This document shows, one piece after another, positions 1 through 6,470 of a DNA stretch of 16,704 nucleotides (its first letter is position 1; every line of letters begins with the position of its first letter). The position numbers and the translations under genes were made by a program. The stretch comes from UM-FILTER-49-7 sp964599895 (GTDB taxonomy: Bacteria > Acidobacteriota > Holophagae > Thermotomaculales > Thermotomaculaceae): positions 1 through 16,704 of the forward strand of contig CAZRHT010000057.1 in assembly GCA_964599895.1 (NCBI GenBank), given 5' to 3'. Under the pieces are notes generated by a model, which did no database searches, had not been told where the DNA came from, and saw only the letters and a program-made list of their open reading frames with translations.

Positions 1-1
1 G

Positions 2-253
2 CTAAGCTTTCCTGATTAAACTAATTACATATAACAAAAGAACAGCGCCAATAGTGGCCATAATTATTGAGCCTAAAATCCCGCCTGCTGTTATGCCGAA
101 CAAACCGAATACAAAGCCACCCAATACAGCACCAACAATTCCAACAATAATATTGCCTATGACACCAAATCCTCTTCCCTTCACGATATTGCCGGCAAGC
201 CAGCCAACCAGCGCGCCTATTGCTAAGAATATTAGCAAGCTAATGATATTCAT
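2..253 (-). CDS. GlsB/YeaQ/YmgE-family small membrane protein
   Basis: An 83-residue, very hydrophobic, glycine-rich protein with about three membrane segments (residues 3-20, 29-52 and 57-78). Its segment GWLAGNIVKGRGFGVIGNI is typical of the GlsB/YeaQ/YmgE ('transglycosylase-associated') family. Family members are small inner-membrane proteins induced by stress or in stationary phase; their biochemical role is not established and the enzymatic name is historical. The ATG at 251-253 is preceded by AGGAG (complement of ctcct, 259-263) at normal spacing, and the TAG stop is at 2-4, so the gene is complete. It starts 12 nt after the stop of the DUF3185-like gene and is probably co-transcribed with it from the R1-type promoter near 568-597. 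Confidence 0.9.
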   Translation of the reverse strand: MNIISLLIFLAIGALVGWLAGNIVKGRGFGVIGNIIVGIVGAVLGGFVFGLFGITAGGILGSIIMATIGAVLLLYVISLIRKA

Positions 254-265
254 CCCGTCTCCTGG

Positions 266-481
266 TTAACGTTTAATTAAAAGATAGATGCCGACAACAA
301 AACTGACAGCACCGGCAATGTAGAAAGTCATTACCTTATCTGTATTTGAACCTGTAACAACCTGTGTTATTTTTGATCCGACAGAACCAGATAACTGATA
401 TCCCCATATTGCAAGCCCAATTCCTACAACCGCAAGTGCAATACCAATAATTTTCATTATAGTTCCTGAACCCATTGACAT
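266..481 (-). CDS. DUF3185-like small membrane protein
   Basis: A 71-residue protein with two predicted membrane helices (about residues 9-28 and 50-68). Between them is a short polar loop containing GSVGSKITQVVTGSNTDK. The arrangement helix, short loop ending TDK, helix, LLI-K/R end matches the DUF3185 family of small inner-membrane proteins of unknown function. The ATG at 479-481 follows AGGAGG (complement of cctcct, 487-492) by 5 nt, which decides this start over the internal ATG at codon 9. It is the first gene of a two-gene operon with the GlsB-like gene. Membrane stress is a reasonable guess for its role, based on family context only. Confidence 0.8.
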   Translation of the reverse strand: MSMGSGTIMKIIGIALAVVGIGLAIWGYQLSGSVGSKITQVVTGSNTDKVMTFYIAGAVSFVVGIYLLIKR

Positions 482-560
482 GATAGCCTCCTAAAGTGGA
501 AAGAGATGAAATGTTTATTAGTATTGTAACTTCACTTACTAATTAACGTAGATATTTCGT

Positions 561-622
561 ATATGCTATTTTAGCACACTTTGTTTAGCAGAGAAAAGGA
601 ACGGGGCACCTGTCTTTCCGGA
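561..622 (-). promoter_or_regulatory. R1 repeat copy A: promoter of the DUF3185-GlsB operon
   Basis: Read on the - strand this has TTTTCT (592-597), an 18 nt spacer ending GTGTGC, and TAAAAT (568-573), giving an extended -10 (TGnTAAAAT). The -10 lies 87 nt before the ATG at 481. Upstream is a GACAGGTGCCCC-type segment shared with the other R1 copies. The segment is flanked by GGAA...TTCC followed by TTTTC, so it may also terminate the SnoaL-like gene that ends at 625. The promoter role is inferred from the match to the other copies and from position. Confidence 0.55.
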
Positions 623-624
623 AA

Positions 625-1041
625 CTATTCAGAAATCTGGTGTAATTGACGAAACATAGTTAATCGATCCGCTATCTGCCAATGGCCCGTGATCCGATCG
701 CCGTCAAAGTAGTAAACTGTAGCGCCTGACATTCGGAGTTGCTGCCCAGACGCCGGGAAATCAGCGATAGGGCCCATGTGCGTCCCCTGCCATAGCCACG
801 TAATAGCAACGCTGGTCTCATTTTCGAATACTTCCCGCAGGTCAAAATGTTGGTCCGGAACGGGTGCTCGAGACTTCCTTACCCGATCCTTGAAACCCTC
901 CAGATCTAACGCCATACCTTCCCACGGATCACCCGGGTCATGATAAATCGTGTAGGATGGCGCAATAAAGTCTGATGCAGCGTCAGCATCACCTTCGTTC
1001 CAGACTCTTCGTATAAATTCTTTCAAAATGTCCTGTTTCAT
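625..1041 (-). CDS. SnoaL-like / NTF2-fold protein (ester cyclase-like)
   Basis: A 138-residue soluble protein without signal peptide or membrane segment. It opens with an amphipathic helix and the pattern FIRRVWNEGDADAASDFIAPSY, continues with YHDPGDPWEGMALDLEGFKDRV, and ends with beta-strand-like segments (VAITWLWQGTHMGP, MSGATVYYFDGDRITGHWQIAD). This is the usual layout of SnoaL-like polyketide-cyclase/ester-cyclase proteins of the NTF2 superfamily, about 130-140 residues. The fold hosts many small-molecule enzymes and non-catalytic binders, so no substrate can be named. The ATG at 1039-1041 follows GGAGG by 5 nt. A decayed R1 repeat lies just upstream (1061-1096). The gene is the next - strand gene after RsgA, 180 nt away, so they are probably separate units. 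Confidence 0.8.
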   Translation of the reverse strand: MKQDILKEFIRRVWNEGDADAASDFIAPSYTIYHDPGDPWEGMALDLEGFKDRVRKSRAPVPDQHFDLREVFENETSVAITWLWQGTHMGPIADFPASGQQLRMSGATVYYFDGDRITGHWQIADRLTMFRQLHQISE

Positions 1042-1221
1042 TAATCCTCCGTTCTAGCGCTCTATATTCAGCAGGAAAGTTGGTGCCTGTTCCTGCGTTT
1101 AAGGATAATTAAGCATTGTGGTCATCGTCTCCAGGGGGCGAAATCATAACGTCCAGCATCAACAGCGGCCCACATCTTTCTGCCGCATCAACACCGCCGC
1201 CTTCCCTTCCTTGTCATCGTT
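1042..1221. other. Intergenic region between rsgA and the SnoaL-like gene
   Basis: The 180 nt hold a decayed R1 copy (1061-1096). They also hold two direct copies of a TGTTGATGC-like word on the - strand, about 30 nt apart (about 1155-1200). I see no convincing ORF or RNA here. Confidence 0.5.
1061..1096 (-). repeat. R1 repeat copy F, partial, with perfect 7-bp hairpin
   Basis: On the - strand this reads GCAGGAA, then CAGGCACCAACT, then TTCCTGC, a perfect 7-bp stem (1071-1077 with 1090-1096). It is followed directly by TGCTGAATATAGAG, which resembles the promoter half of the full R1 copies but with the 17-18 nt spacer lost. It lies about 20-55 nt before the ATG of the SnoaL-like gene. The hairpin may serve as a terminator-like element after rsgA; no T-run follows it. 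Confidence 0.45.
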
Positions 1222-2304
1222 CTATCGTTGGCTCTTCTTATGCTTCATCACATTCTTTACATGTTTTCTGAACTCTTTGTCCTTTTTCCTTTTTTCGTAA
1301 TATGACATTTCATGGTAAGCAGATTCTCTGGTCATCTTTATGTAGTTCCGATATCGTTCCGCGGGCAGGTGACCATTCTCAACCGCATGCAATACTGCAC
1401 AACCCTTTTCATTCACGTGAGTACAATCATTAAACTGACAGTTTTCTGACAGATCAACTATATCGGTGAAGGTTTCCGCAAGACCTTCTGTGACCGAGAA
1501 ATTTCCGAGCTCCCGCATACCGGGTGTGTCCACTACCAGTGCGCCGGAATCCAGTCTGATCATTTGTCTGTGGGTTGTGACATGTTTTCCCTTACTCTCT
1601 TTCCTGCTGACAGTCTTGGTCGCAAACCTTGATTCGCCTATCAGATTATTTATCAGGGTTGTTTTGCCAACTCCGGACGATCCAAGAAGACAGTACGTCT
1701 GGCCAGCCTGCATCATTTCCCTTAAGTTCTCCGGATCTGACTCATTCTCATTGCTGAATGGGATAACCTGCAAATGTGGCATAATATTATGAATTTCCCT
1801 CGTTATTCCTGCTATAGAGTCGTTATCAAGCAGGTCGCTCTTACTTAAAAGAAGAACAGGTCGAATTTCAGCATCGTGGACCATGACCAGGTATCGTTCA
1901 AGACGTCGAATATTATAGTTTTCATTGAGAGATTGGACTATGAATGCTACATCAATGTTGGCTGCAATCAGCTGGAAGTCAACCTTCTTGCCGGGAGTTT
2001 TTCTCTTCAACAAGGACTTCCGAGGCAAAACCTCGTGGATAATCGCAAATGTATCTTCATCATAAAAACTGGCAAGAACCCAGTCGCCAACTGCCGGATA
2101 GTCAATTGGAGAAGAGGCGCCAAACATAAGCTTGCCGACCAGTTCCGCTGAAACATCAATTTCTCCATTACTGATCGAACAGCTATCTTTATGTACTGCT
2201 ACCACTCTCGCCAGCTCAAAGCGTTCCAGGCTTTCGGGGGCAACTGCCTCCAATACCCATTCACCAAATCCAATCTTTTCCAAGTTCTTTGATATATTGC
2301 TCAT
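1222..2304 (-). CDS. rsgA: RsgA, small ribosomal subunit biogenesis GTPase
   Basis: A 360-residue circularly permuted GTPase that checks late 30S-subunit maturation and is stimulated by the small subunit. An N-terminal OB-fold-like region (about 30-100) is followed by the G domain with motifs in permuted order: G4 as SKSD (154-157), G1 as GSSGVGKT (208-215), G2 threonines at 243-244, G3 as DTPG (259-262). The C-terminal zinc site has the spacing C289-x4-C294-x-H296-x5-C302. The tail (336-360) is unusually basic (KRKKDKEFRKHVKNVMKHKK), fitting rRNA contact. Length is typical to slightly long for the family. The ATG at 2302-2304 has an AGGAT-type ribosome site about 10 nt upstream. It appears to be a single-gene unit, with its neighbours at 180 and 163 nt. 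Confidence 0.97.
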   Translation of the reverse strand: MSNISKNLEKIGFGEWVLEAVAPESLERFELARVVAVHKDSCSISNGEIDVSAELVGKLMFGASSPIDYPAVGDWVLASFYDEDTFAIIHEVLPRKSLLKRKTPGKKVDFQLIAANIDVAFIVQSLNENYNIRRLERYLVMVHDAEIRPVLLLSKSDLLDNDSIAGITREIHNIMPHLQVIPFSNENESDPENLREMMQAGQTYCLLGSSGVGKTTLINNLIGESRFATKTVSRKESKGKHVTTHRQMIRLDSGALVVDTPGMRELGNFSVTEGLAETFTDIVDLSENCQFNDCTHVNEKGCAVLHAVENGHLPAERYRNYIKMTRESAYHEMSYYEKRKKDKEFRKHVKNVMKHKKSQR

Positions 2305-2360
2305 ACGAAATTAGCATCCTGCATATATTTGAAACAGTTAATTCCCATTAGTCACTCAAA

Positions 2361-2468
2361 AACGCTCTGATCACCGTTAAGAACGGCATTTGGAACTGTT
2401 TTACCGGCATTGGCCTTGTATTGTTTCCCTGAGTTGTGACCCCATTGAAATGTCCTATAAAGAGCGTT
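2361..2468 (-). repeat. Long inverted repeat with internal hairpin 3' of the DUF579-like gene
   Basis: AACGCTCT (2361-2368) and AGAGCGTT (2461-2468) are perfect complements 92 nt apart. Inside is a CCGTT-AAG-AACGG hairpin (2374-2386). Read on the - strand the element ends AGAGCGTTTTTGAG, so the right arm leads into a short T-run, as in a terminator for the gene that stops at 2468. The loop is long for a simple intrinsic terminator. This and the 60 nt beyond it fill the 163 nt gap before rsgA; I see no ORF of its own here. Confidence 0.35.
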
Positions 2469-3127
2469 CAAGTAGAACAACTTATAATTTTGTAATGTCG
2501 CAACAATCCGTTTGGTGCATCTATTTCTCTCACCAAATTTTCTTTCTTTAGAAATGTGTTGCAATAAACGTCTTCGACGTCTCGATTACAATCATGAACA
2601 AATATGTCACCTGAATCGCCAATCAACCTTGAAGAAAGACAAATACTCTTCATTCTGCCGGGAGATTCGTCATTCCAGCCCTCGGGGGCGTCGATCAGAA
2701 TCACATCCCATCTAACTGTTTCTACCTCATCCGACAAAGTCATATGAAGCATAGATGGAGATTCAAGAAGAATCTTCCAGTCCTTTCTTTGGGTTTTATA
2801 ATCGACCACAAAGACCTTTAGATCCTTAGATCGTCCCGTTATCTTCCGGAACCAGAGTGGATTATCTTCAATGAAGACAGTAGTGCCGTTCCGGTTAATG
2901 CTGGACCAGAATACGCTATCATTTCCCAAACCGAATACCAATAGCTTGCACGGCGCCTTTGTCTGTACAGTCGTCGCAATGGTTTTCAGTTGCTTTGTAC
3001 TCAGATGAATCTTGTGTAGTTTTCTCATTAAGGAAATATTTGGATAATTTGGCCAGCGTCCGGCTAATGCAACACTCGGCCATGCACGAAGGAATTTCTC
3101 TATGAGTGTCTTAACAATCTTCTTCAT
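2468..3127 (-). CDS. DUF579 / glucuronoxylan 4-O-methyltransferase-like protein (Polysacc_synt_4 family)
   Basis: A 219-residue protein whose ordered motifs match the plant GXMT/IRX15 (DUF579) family: LVFGLGNDS (63-71) as a SAM-binding glycine motif, FIED (85-88), VDYKT (108-112), WDVILIDAPEGW (140-151), SPGRM (155-159), DIFVHDCNRDVED (174-186) and GLLRHYKI (207-214). In plants, GXMT enzymes methylate O-4 of glucuronic acid side chains of xylan using SAM; bacterial relatives exist but their substrates are largely unknown. There is no clear signal peptide. The N-terminus is basic (MKKIVKTLIEKFLRAW) and may touch the membrane. No good Shine-Dalgarno site precedes the ATG at 3127, so the start is less certain. 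It follows the MDR gene by 79 nt. The fold assignment is from motif recognition; the sugar substrate is not known. Confidence 0.72.
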   Translation of the reverse strand: MKKIVKTLIEKFLRAWPSVALAGRWPNYPNISLMRKLHKIHLSTKQLKTIATTVQTKAPCKLLVFGLGNDSVFWSSINRNGTTVFIEDNPLWFRKITGRSKDLKVFVVDYKTQRKDWKILLESPSMLHMTLSDEVETVRWDVILIDAPEGWNDESPGRMKSICLSSRLIGDSGDIFVHDCNRDVEDVYCNTFLKKENLVREIDAPNGLLRHYKIISCST

Positions 3128-3206
3128 GGTTCTGTTCTACAATCATAAACTTAAATGTGCCCCAGTTTCTGCAATATTCAGATTCATCACTGTTCTCCAG
3201 TCTTTA

Positions 3207-3878
3207 TCAAATTTTGATTATCACTTTACCGCTCGCGTGTCCGCTCTCGACATATCGGATTGCCTGTGGAACCTCCTCCAGTGAGTAGCTTTGGCCAATT
3301 GCGGGTTCAATCTTGCCGGATTCCAGAAGGTCGCTCATGAACTCCAGATCCTTCTGATTTATTTTCGCCATAAAGCCAACAACTTTCTTGCCTTTAATCA
3401 TGGCAATAATCGGGTCGGATAAGAATGAAACAAGAACAGCCAGCGTCGATGAGGTTCCCCCAACCCCAATATATCTGCCGGATTTTTTCAGCACTCGCAA
3501 AGGCTTACTGATTGAGTAAAAAGCAGCATTATCAACTATCAGATCATACGTCTGCTCACTCATCCAATAATCTTCTTCTGTATAATCAATAACCCTGTCG
3601 GCACCCAGTGAACGGACCAATTCGAGGTTTTTCGAACTGCACACTCCCGTAACCTGCGCCCCCAGCTGCTTTGCTATCTGAACGGCGAAAGTGCCAACTC
3701 CCCCGGACGCACCGTTGATCAGGACGTTCTGTCCTGCCTCCACCCTTCCCTTGTTACGCAGGGCCTGAAGGGCCGTGAGGCCCGCGACCGGTACTGCTGC
3801 GGCCTGCTCAAACGTTATGTTGGAAGGTTTCAGAACTGTCCGGTCTTCTTGAATACACGCAAATTCCGCGAACGCTCC
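3207..3878 (-). CDS. MDR-family NAD(P)-dependent oxidoreductase (quinone reductase-like), 5' end lost in scaffold gap
   Basis: In-frame sequence runs from the edge of the N run (3878) to a TGA at 3207, giving 223 residues. The visible part starts with FAEFACIQEDRTVLKPSNI, continues EQAAAVPVAGLTALQALRNK and then NVLINGASGGVGTFAVQIAK, the nucleotide-binding motif of zinc-independent medium-chain dehydrogenases/quinone oxidoreductases. It ends with SGHASGKVIIKI, a normal family C-terminus. About 100 N-terminal residues are missing compared with usual 310-330-residue members, so the real gap must be longer than its 100 N. A GTG at 3741-3743 could be taken as a start but lies inside the Rossmann domain and is not one. 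Typical substrates are quinones or enones with NADPH; the specificity is unknown. Confidence 0.88.
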   Translation of the reverse strand, partial: GAFAEFACIQEDRTVLKPSNITFEQAAAVPVAGLTALQALRNKGRVEAGQNVLINGASGGVGTFAVQIAKQLGAQVTGVCSSKNLELVRSLGADRVIDYTEEDYWMSEQTYDLIVDNAAFYSISKPLRVLKKSGRYIGVGGTSSTLAVLVSFLSDPIIAMIKGKKVVGFMAKINQKDLEFMSDLLESGKIEPAIGQSYSLEEVPQAIRYVESGHASGKVIIKI

Positions 3879-3978
3879 NNNNNNNNNNNNNNNNNNNNNN
3901 NNNNNNNNNNNNNNNNNNNNNNNNNNNNNNNNNNNNNNNNNNNNNNNNNNNNNNNNNNNNNNNNNNNNNNNNNNNNNN
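3879..3978. other. Assembly gap of 100 N
   Basis: Exactly 100 unknown bases, the conventional length for a scaffold gap of unknown size. It separates the C-terminus of the nitroreductase gene from the N-terminus of the MDR gene. Any reading frame that crosses it is an artefact. Confidence 0.98.
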
Positions 3979-4833
3979 TGCCGGATGTCCGAGAATCAAC
4001 GCAATGGAAGGCTTATTGCTGTCGGGGATACCCAGTTGCTGACAAAGGGCCTTGTTTCGCTCCAGAATCGGTGGTGCACCACCGATGATTGTACTGCCGA
4101 GTCCCAGCGATTCCGCTGCCAGCATCGCGTATGTACAGGCAATTCCCGCATCAAGCGCATCGGCGTAAGGGGAGTGATGAAAGATCAGCAGCGCAGGTGC
4201 GTCATAAAAGAGTGAGTCACTGCCCTTCTTGTGTGCCTCGACATACGTCCGCGCCAGCGGGCGCAAGAAACCGGCGAACATATCGTACTTCGCCTTACCG
4301 AAAAATGGTCGCATCACCTTCAGCAGCCATGGTTTGAAAATCTTCAGGAACCCCTCATAGCCCTTTACCACTTCGCCCGCAATTTCCTGCACCTTATCTC
4401 GCCCAATCACACTTACACAGCCAACATCCCACGGTGGAATACCCATGGGTGCCGTTGCTGCAAGTTCAACCACACGCTCAACAAGCTTCGGATCAACCGG
4501 CCGATCTTTAAAGTGCCGGACGCTCCGACGCGTCTGCATGAGCGCTGCCAGCATTTCCGCGCGATCCGCCTTATCGGACGCAGGCAGCGGCAACAAATCC
4601 TGCGCCGAAATCCCTCGCCCCGTCACGGTAATTGCTCCCGTGGGACACACCATCATGCAATGACCGCAAGCAATGCATCCAAGCAGGCTCTGGTTCGTAA
4701 CCTGTGCCTTGCCATCCTCCATTACCAATACTTCTGATGGGCATATAATCGCGCAGGAGCCGCACTCTGTGCATGTCTCCCTATCAATTGCTGGCTTGCC
4801 CGACTCACGATACATGCTGTGAACGATTGCCAT
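3979..4833 (-). CDS. Ferredoxin-nitroreductase fusion protein, 3' end lost in scaffold gap
   Basis: 285 residues are visible before the N run. Residues 10-70 form a two-cluster ferredoxin domain with cysteines C21-x2-C24-x2-C27-x3-C31 and C53-x2-C56-x2-C59-x3-C63, each last cysteine followed by proline. From about residue 92 there is a nitroreductase fold (RRSVRHFKDRPV, 102-113; PPWDVGCVSVIG; TYAMLAAESLGLGSTIIGG), which binds FMN. Such fusions are common in anaerobic or facultative bacteria and are thought to pass electrons from ferredoxin-type clusters to flavin for reduction of small organic molecules; the natural substrate is unknown. The family usually ends a short way after the visible LILGHPA, so only a short tail is missing. 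The ATG follows AGGAG by 7 nt. It precedes the MDR gene on the same strand. Confidence 0.92.
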
Positions 4834-4885
4834 CTTAAGTCTCCTTCAGCGAATATATTCATTGCGTAGTTTATTGTTATACTTT

Positions 4886-4914
4886 ATGTTATCACACTTT
4901 GATTCACGAAGAAA
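4886..4914 (-). promoter_or_regulatory. Possible R1-like promoter of the nitroreductase gene
   Basis: On the - strand CAAAGTGTGATAACAT resembles CAAAGTGTGCTAAAAT of R1 copy A. It gives an extended -10-like TGATAACAT (TAACAT, 4886-4891) with TTTCTT (4909-4914) 17 nt upstream. It lies 53 nt before the ATG at 4833. The GGGACAGG half is not clearly present. A second AT-rich candidate (TATAAC) lies about 10 nt downstream. Confidence 0.35.
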
Positions 4915-4942
4915 CGTGTGTCTATCCACAGTTTCCGGAAGT

Positions 4943-5323
4943 TCACGCCCCTGTCGTCCCGGTTGGTCGCCGGAGGCGGGAGTACAGCCGAAAAGCTCCT
5001 TCCACACCAAGGGCCAGGCCGACACCGACCGCATTTGCCAGGTAGTCACCCGGGTCATATGTGTTGCTCATGAAGCCGAAACCATTGGTCACCTCGAACA
5101 ATTCGGTTGCAAGTAACGCGAGAACAGCTGCGCCGCCGATCCGAAACCGGCTGGGTATTTCTGGAAACTTGAGAAGAAAAAACACAGCGAAGGAGGCCAC
5201 AACGTTCCCACTGTAGTCGTGTACCAACATACCACCATACTGTTTGAACCTGTGCTTGAAAACAAGTGCGAGAACTCCCAACAGCACAAGAAACAAGTCT
5301 CGGACACGCTCACGACTGATCAT
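4943..5323 (-). CDS. VanZ-like small membrane protein
   Basis: 126 residues from the chosen ATG (5321-5323), which has AGGAG 7 nt upstream. A longer frame reaching 5419 overlaps the end of the VOC gene and lacks a ribosome site. Membrane segments lie at about 8-22, 35-51, 63-76 and 92-109. The third and fourth flank ATELFEVTNGFGFMSNTYDPGDYLANAVGVGLA, where an acidic helix (E-L-F-E) and a D-x2-D-Y-LAN-x-VG segment match VanZ-like proteins. VanZ gives low-level teicoplanin resistance in enterococci, but most VanZ-like proteins have no known role. The gene follows the VOC gene by 55 nt and probably shares its promoter (R2 copy at 5785-5878). Base composition is GC-richer than in the flanking VOC gene. 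Confidence 0.72.
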   Translation of the reverse strand: MISRERVRDLFLVLLGVLALVFKHRFKQYGGMLVHDYSGNVVASFAVFFLLKFPEIPSRFRIGGAAVLALLATELFEVTNGFGFMSNTYDPGDYLANAVGVGLALGVEGAFRLYSRLRRPTGTTGA

Positions 5324-5378
5324 TCTTGAACTCCTTTCTCCCGAATTTCTTATTCGCTTTACTGGACCACATACTTGT

Positions 5379-5765
5379 TCATTTCTTATTGAACTCAATG
5401 AGCTCAACCGGGGCTCCATGGTCGATTATCATCGCCACTCTTGTTCCTATCGATGGACTGCTGATCTCACCCAGTAGTTCCTTTCCCTCTACCTCCTTAT
5501 CAAGATCATCTACTTCAAATGCTATGTGCGGAACTCTCTTGATAAGATCGGAGATTGGGCTGTTCTTTTCAAATCGCATCCACTCAATTCCATATGGACT
5601 GGTTTCGAAACCGGAAACATACATTCCATAATCCGGAATGTACTTTTCTCCCGGACGAGGTTGATTGGTAGGAATTCCAATGTGATGGTACCGCCAGCCG
5701 CGCTTAGTTACGGCGGGCAGCTCACGGTCCTGTCTTACACGGTGCTTTGACTGTTCTTCAGACAT
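5379..5765 (-). CDS. VOC-family (glyoxalase/bleomycin-resistance-like) protein
   Basis: 128 residues. YHHIGIPTNQPRPGEKYIPDYGMYVSGF at 26-53 supplies the early histidine of a VOC metal site. PHIAFEVDDLDKEV follows in the second half with another histidine, and VAMIIDHGAPVELIEFNKK ends with a metal-ligand-like glutamate. This is the usual beta-alpha-beta-beta-beta pairing of the vicinal-oxygen-chelate superfamily (glyoxalases, dioxygenases, fosfomycin/bleomycin resistance proteins). The substrate cannot be inferred. The ATG follows GGAG by 8 nt. It is the first gene of a probable pair with the VanZ-like gene, under the R2 promoter copy 80 nt upstream. Confidence 0.82.
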   Translation of the reverse strand: MSEEQSKHRVRQDRELPAVTKRGWRYHHIGIPTNQPRPGEKYIPDYGMYVSGFETSPYGIEWMRFEKNSPISDLIKRVPHIAFEVDDLDKEVEGKELLGEISSPSIGTRVAMIIDHGAPVELIEFNKK

Positions 5766-5784
5766 AGATTAACTCCATGGAATA

Positions 5785-5878
5785 GAACTTATAATTCTGA
5801 CCCAAATTTCTATTGTTGGCTTGTGATCTCAATTAGTATGCCCCACTCTACTCTCTCAACTCATTGCTGTCAATATGC
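5785..5878 (-). promoter_or_regulatory. R2 repeat copy 1: promoter and leader of the VOC-VanZ-like pair
   Basis: On the - strand: TTGACA (5868-5873), exactly 17 nt, TAGAGT (5845-5850), then a leader with ATCACAA, AGAAATTT and GAATTATAAGTTCT that is shared with R2 copy 2. The -10 is 80 nt before the ATG at 5765. The -35 overlaps an ATTGA-CA-GCAAT near-palindrome that is perfect in copies 2 and 3 and could be an operator. The same 27 nt also read as the peptide IDSNELRE plus stop; see findings. Confidence 0.5.
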
Positions 5879-5938
5879 ATACCTGACTCTGTTTACTTAA
5901 AAGGGGCCATGAATATCCATCCCCGAAATTTTTTCAGA

Positions 5939-6358
5939 TCACTCTATGTCGTAACGTTTTGTTTCATGCGTTTGTTGGGTATGGCGGCTGTGGATGTCAG
6001 CGAAGAGTTCAAGACTGCTGACTCCCACCAGGACCAGTACCAAACCCCAGAGGAATACCTTGCCGCGCAGCGGTAGGTTGAGTTGGCCGAATATTAGCCA
6101 GGCAGCAAGAACAAGACCACCACTCATGTTGATACTGATCGCTCCCGCAAGTCCCAGTCCAGAAAAGCCACGGACACGCTCTACAATCAGGGCTATACCT
6201 ATGCCGAACAATATCGCACCAAGGATGCTCGGGTAGAAAGCTGAGTCAGTGGACGGTATCCCCAGAGTCGAGACCACCGGCGAGGGAAACACGATGAGAA
6301 GCAGACCAAGTAGCAGGTTGATCACAGCGTCCAGTGTTAGCAACCCGGAATGTCGCAT
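5939..6358 (-). CDS. Small four-helix membrane protein of unknown function
   Basis: 139 residues from ATG 6356-6358, chosen because GAGGGG lies 4-5 nt upstream. A longer frame to 6409 would start inside the R1 promoter and has no ribosome site. Membrane segments lie at about 6-28 (DAVINLLLGLLLIVFPSPVV), 42-60, 68-92 and 99-117, followed by a polar tail (HSRHTQQTHETKRYDIE). This is a general four-TM small integral membrane protein; I do not recognise a named family with confidence. The promoter is R1 copy B, 58 nt upstream of the chosen start. It stands alone, with the FeS protein gene upstream ending at 6471. Confidence 0.72.
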   Translation of the reverse strand: MRHSGLLTLDAVINLLLGLLLIVFPSPVVSTLGIPSTDSAFYPSILGAILFGIGIALIVERVRGFSGLGLAGAISINMSGGLVLAAWLIFGQLNLPLRGKVFLWGLVLVLVGVSSLELFADIHSRHTQQTHETKRYDIE

Positions 6359-6411
6359 CCGATCCCCTCTTTTCACCTGCCCAACGCTTTCATTAGCGAG
6401 TTGATTCATGT

Positions 6412-6466
6412 GTACATATTAGCACACAATGATTATCGGGAAAAAGGGTTACTGTCCCTGTTAACC
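6412..6466 (-). promoter_or_regulatory. R1 repeat copy B: terminator-like hairpin plus promoter
   Basis: On the - strand this reads GGTTA, a 10-nt loop ACAGGGACAG, TAACC (6447-6466), then CTTTTT. This is an intrinsic-terminator-like hairpin placed 5 nt after the stop of the FeS protein gene (6471). The T-run is itself part of TTTTCC (6439-6444). After 17 nt comes TGCTAATAT with TAATAT at 6416-6421, an extended -10, 58 nt before the ATG at 6358. One element thus looks able to end one transcript and start the next. Confidence 0.6.
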
Positions 6467-6470
6467 GTAA

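Noticed and set aside
1744..1843. SKSD instead of NKxD in RsgA as a sign of a dead GTPase
   Set aside because: RsgA proteins commonly vary at the first G4 positions while keeping K and D; all other motifs are intact.
2352..2564. 70-codon frame overlapping the DUF579-like gene end
   Set aside because: Most of it runs in another frame through the coding sequence and the rest is the inverted-repeat region; there is no start signal.
3808..4833. A continuous 341-codon protein across the N run
   Set aside because: Its last 22 residues (SVRGICVYSRRP...) are an out-of-frame reading of the MDR gene; the true frame there matches the MDR family.
4943..5419. Longer N-terminus for the VanZ-like protein
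   Set aside because: The extra 32 residues overlap the VOC gene's end and lack a ribosome site, while AGGAG precedes the ATG at 5323.
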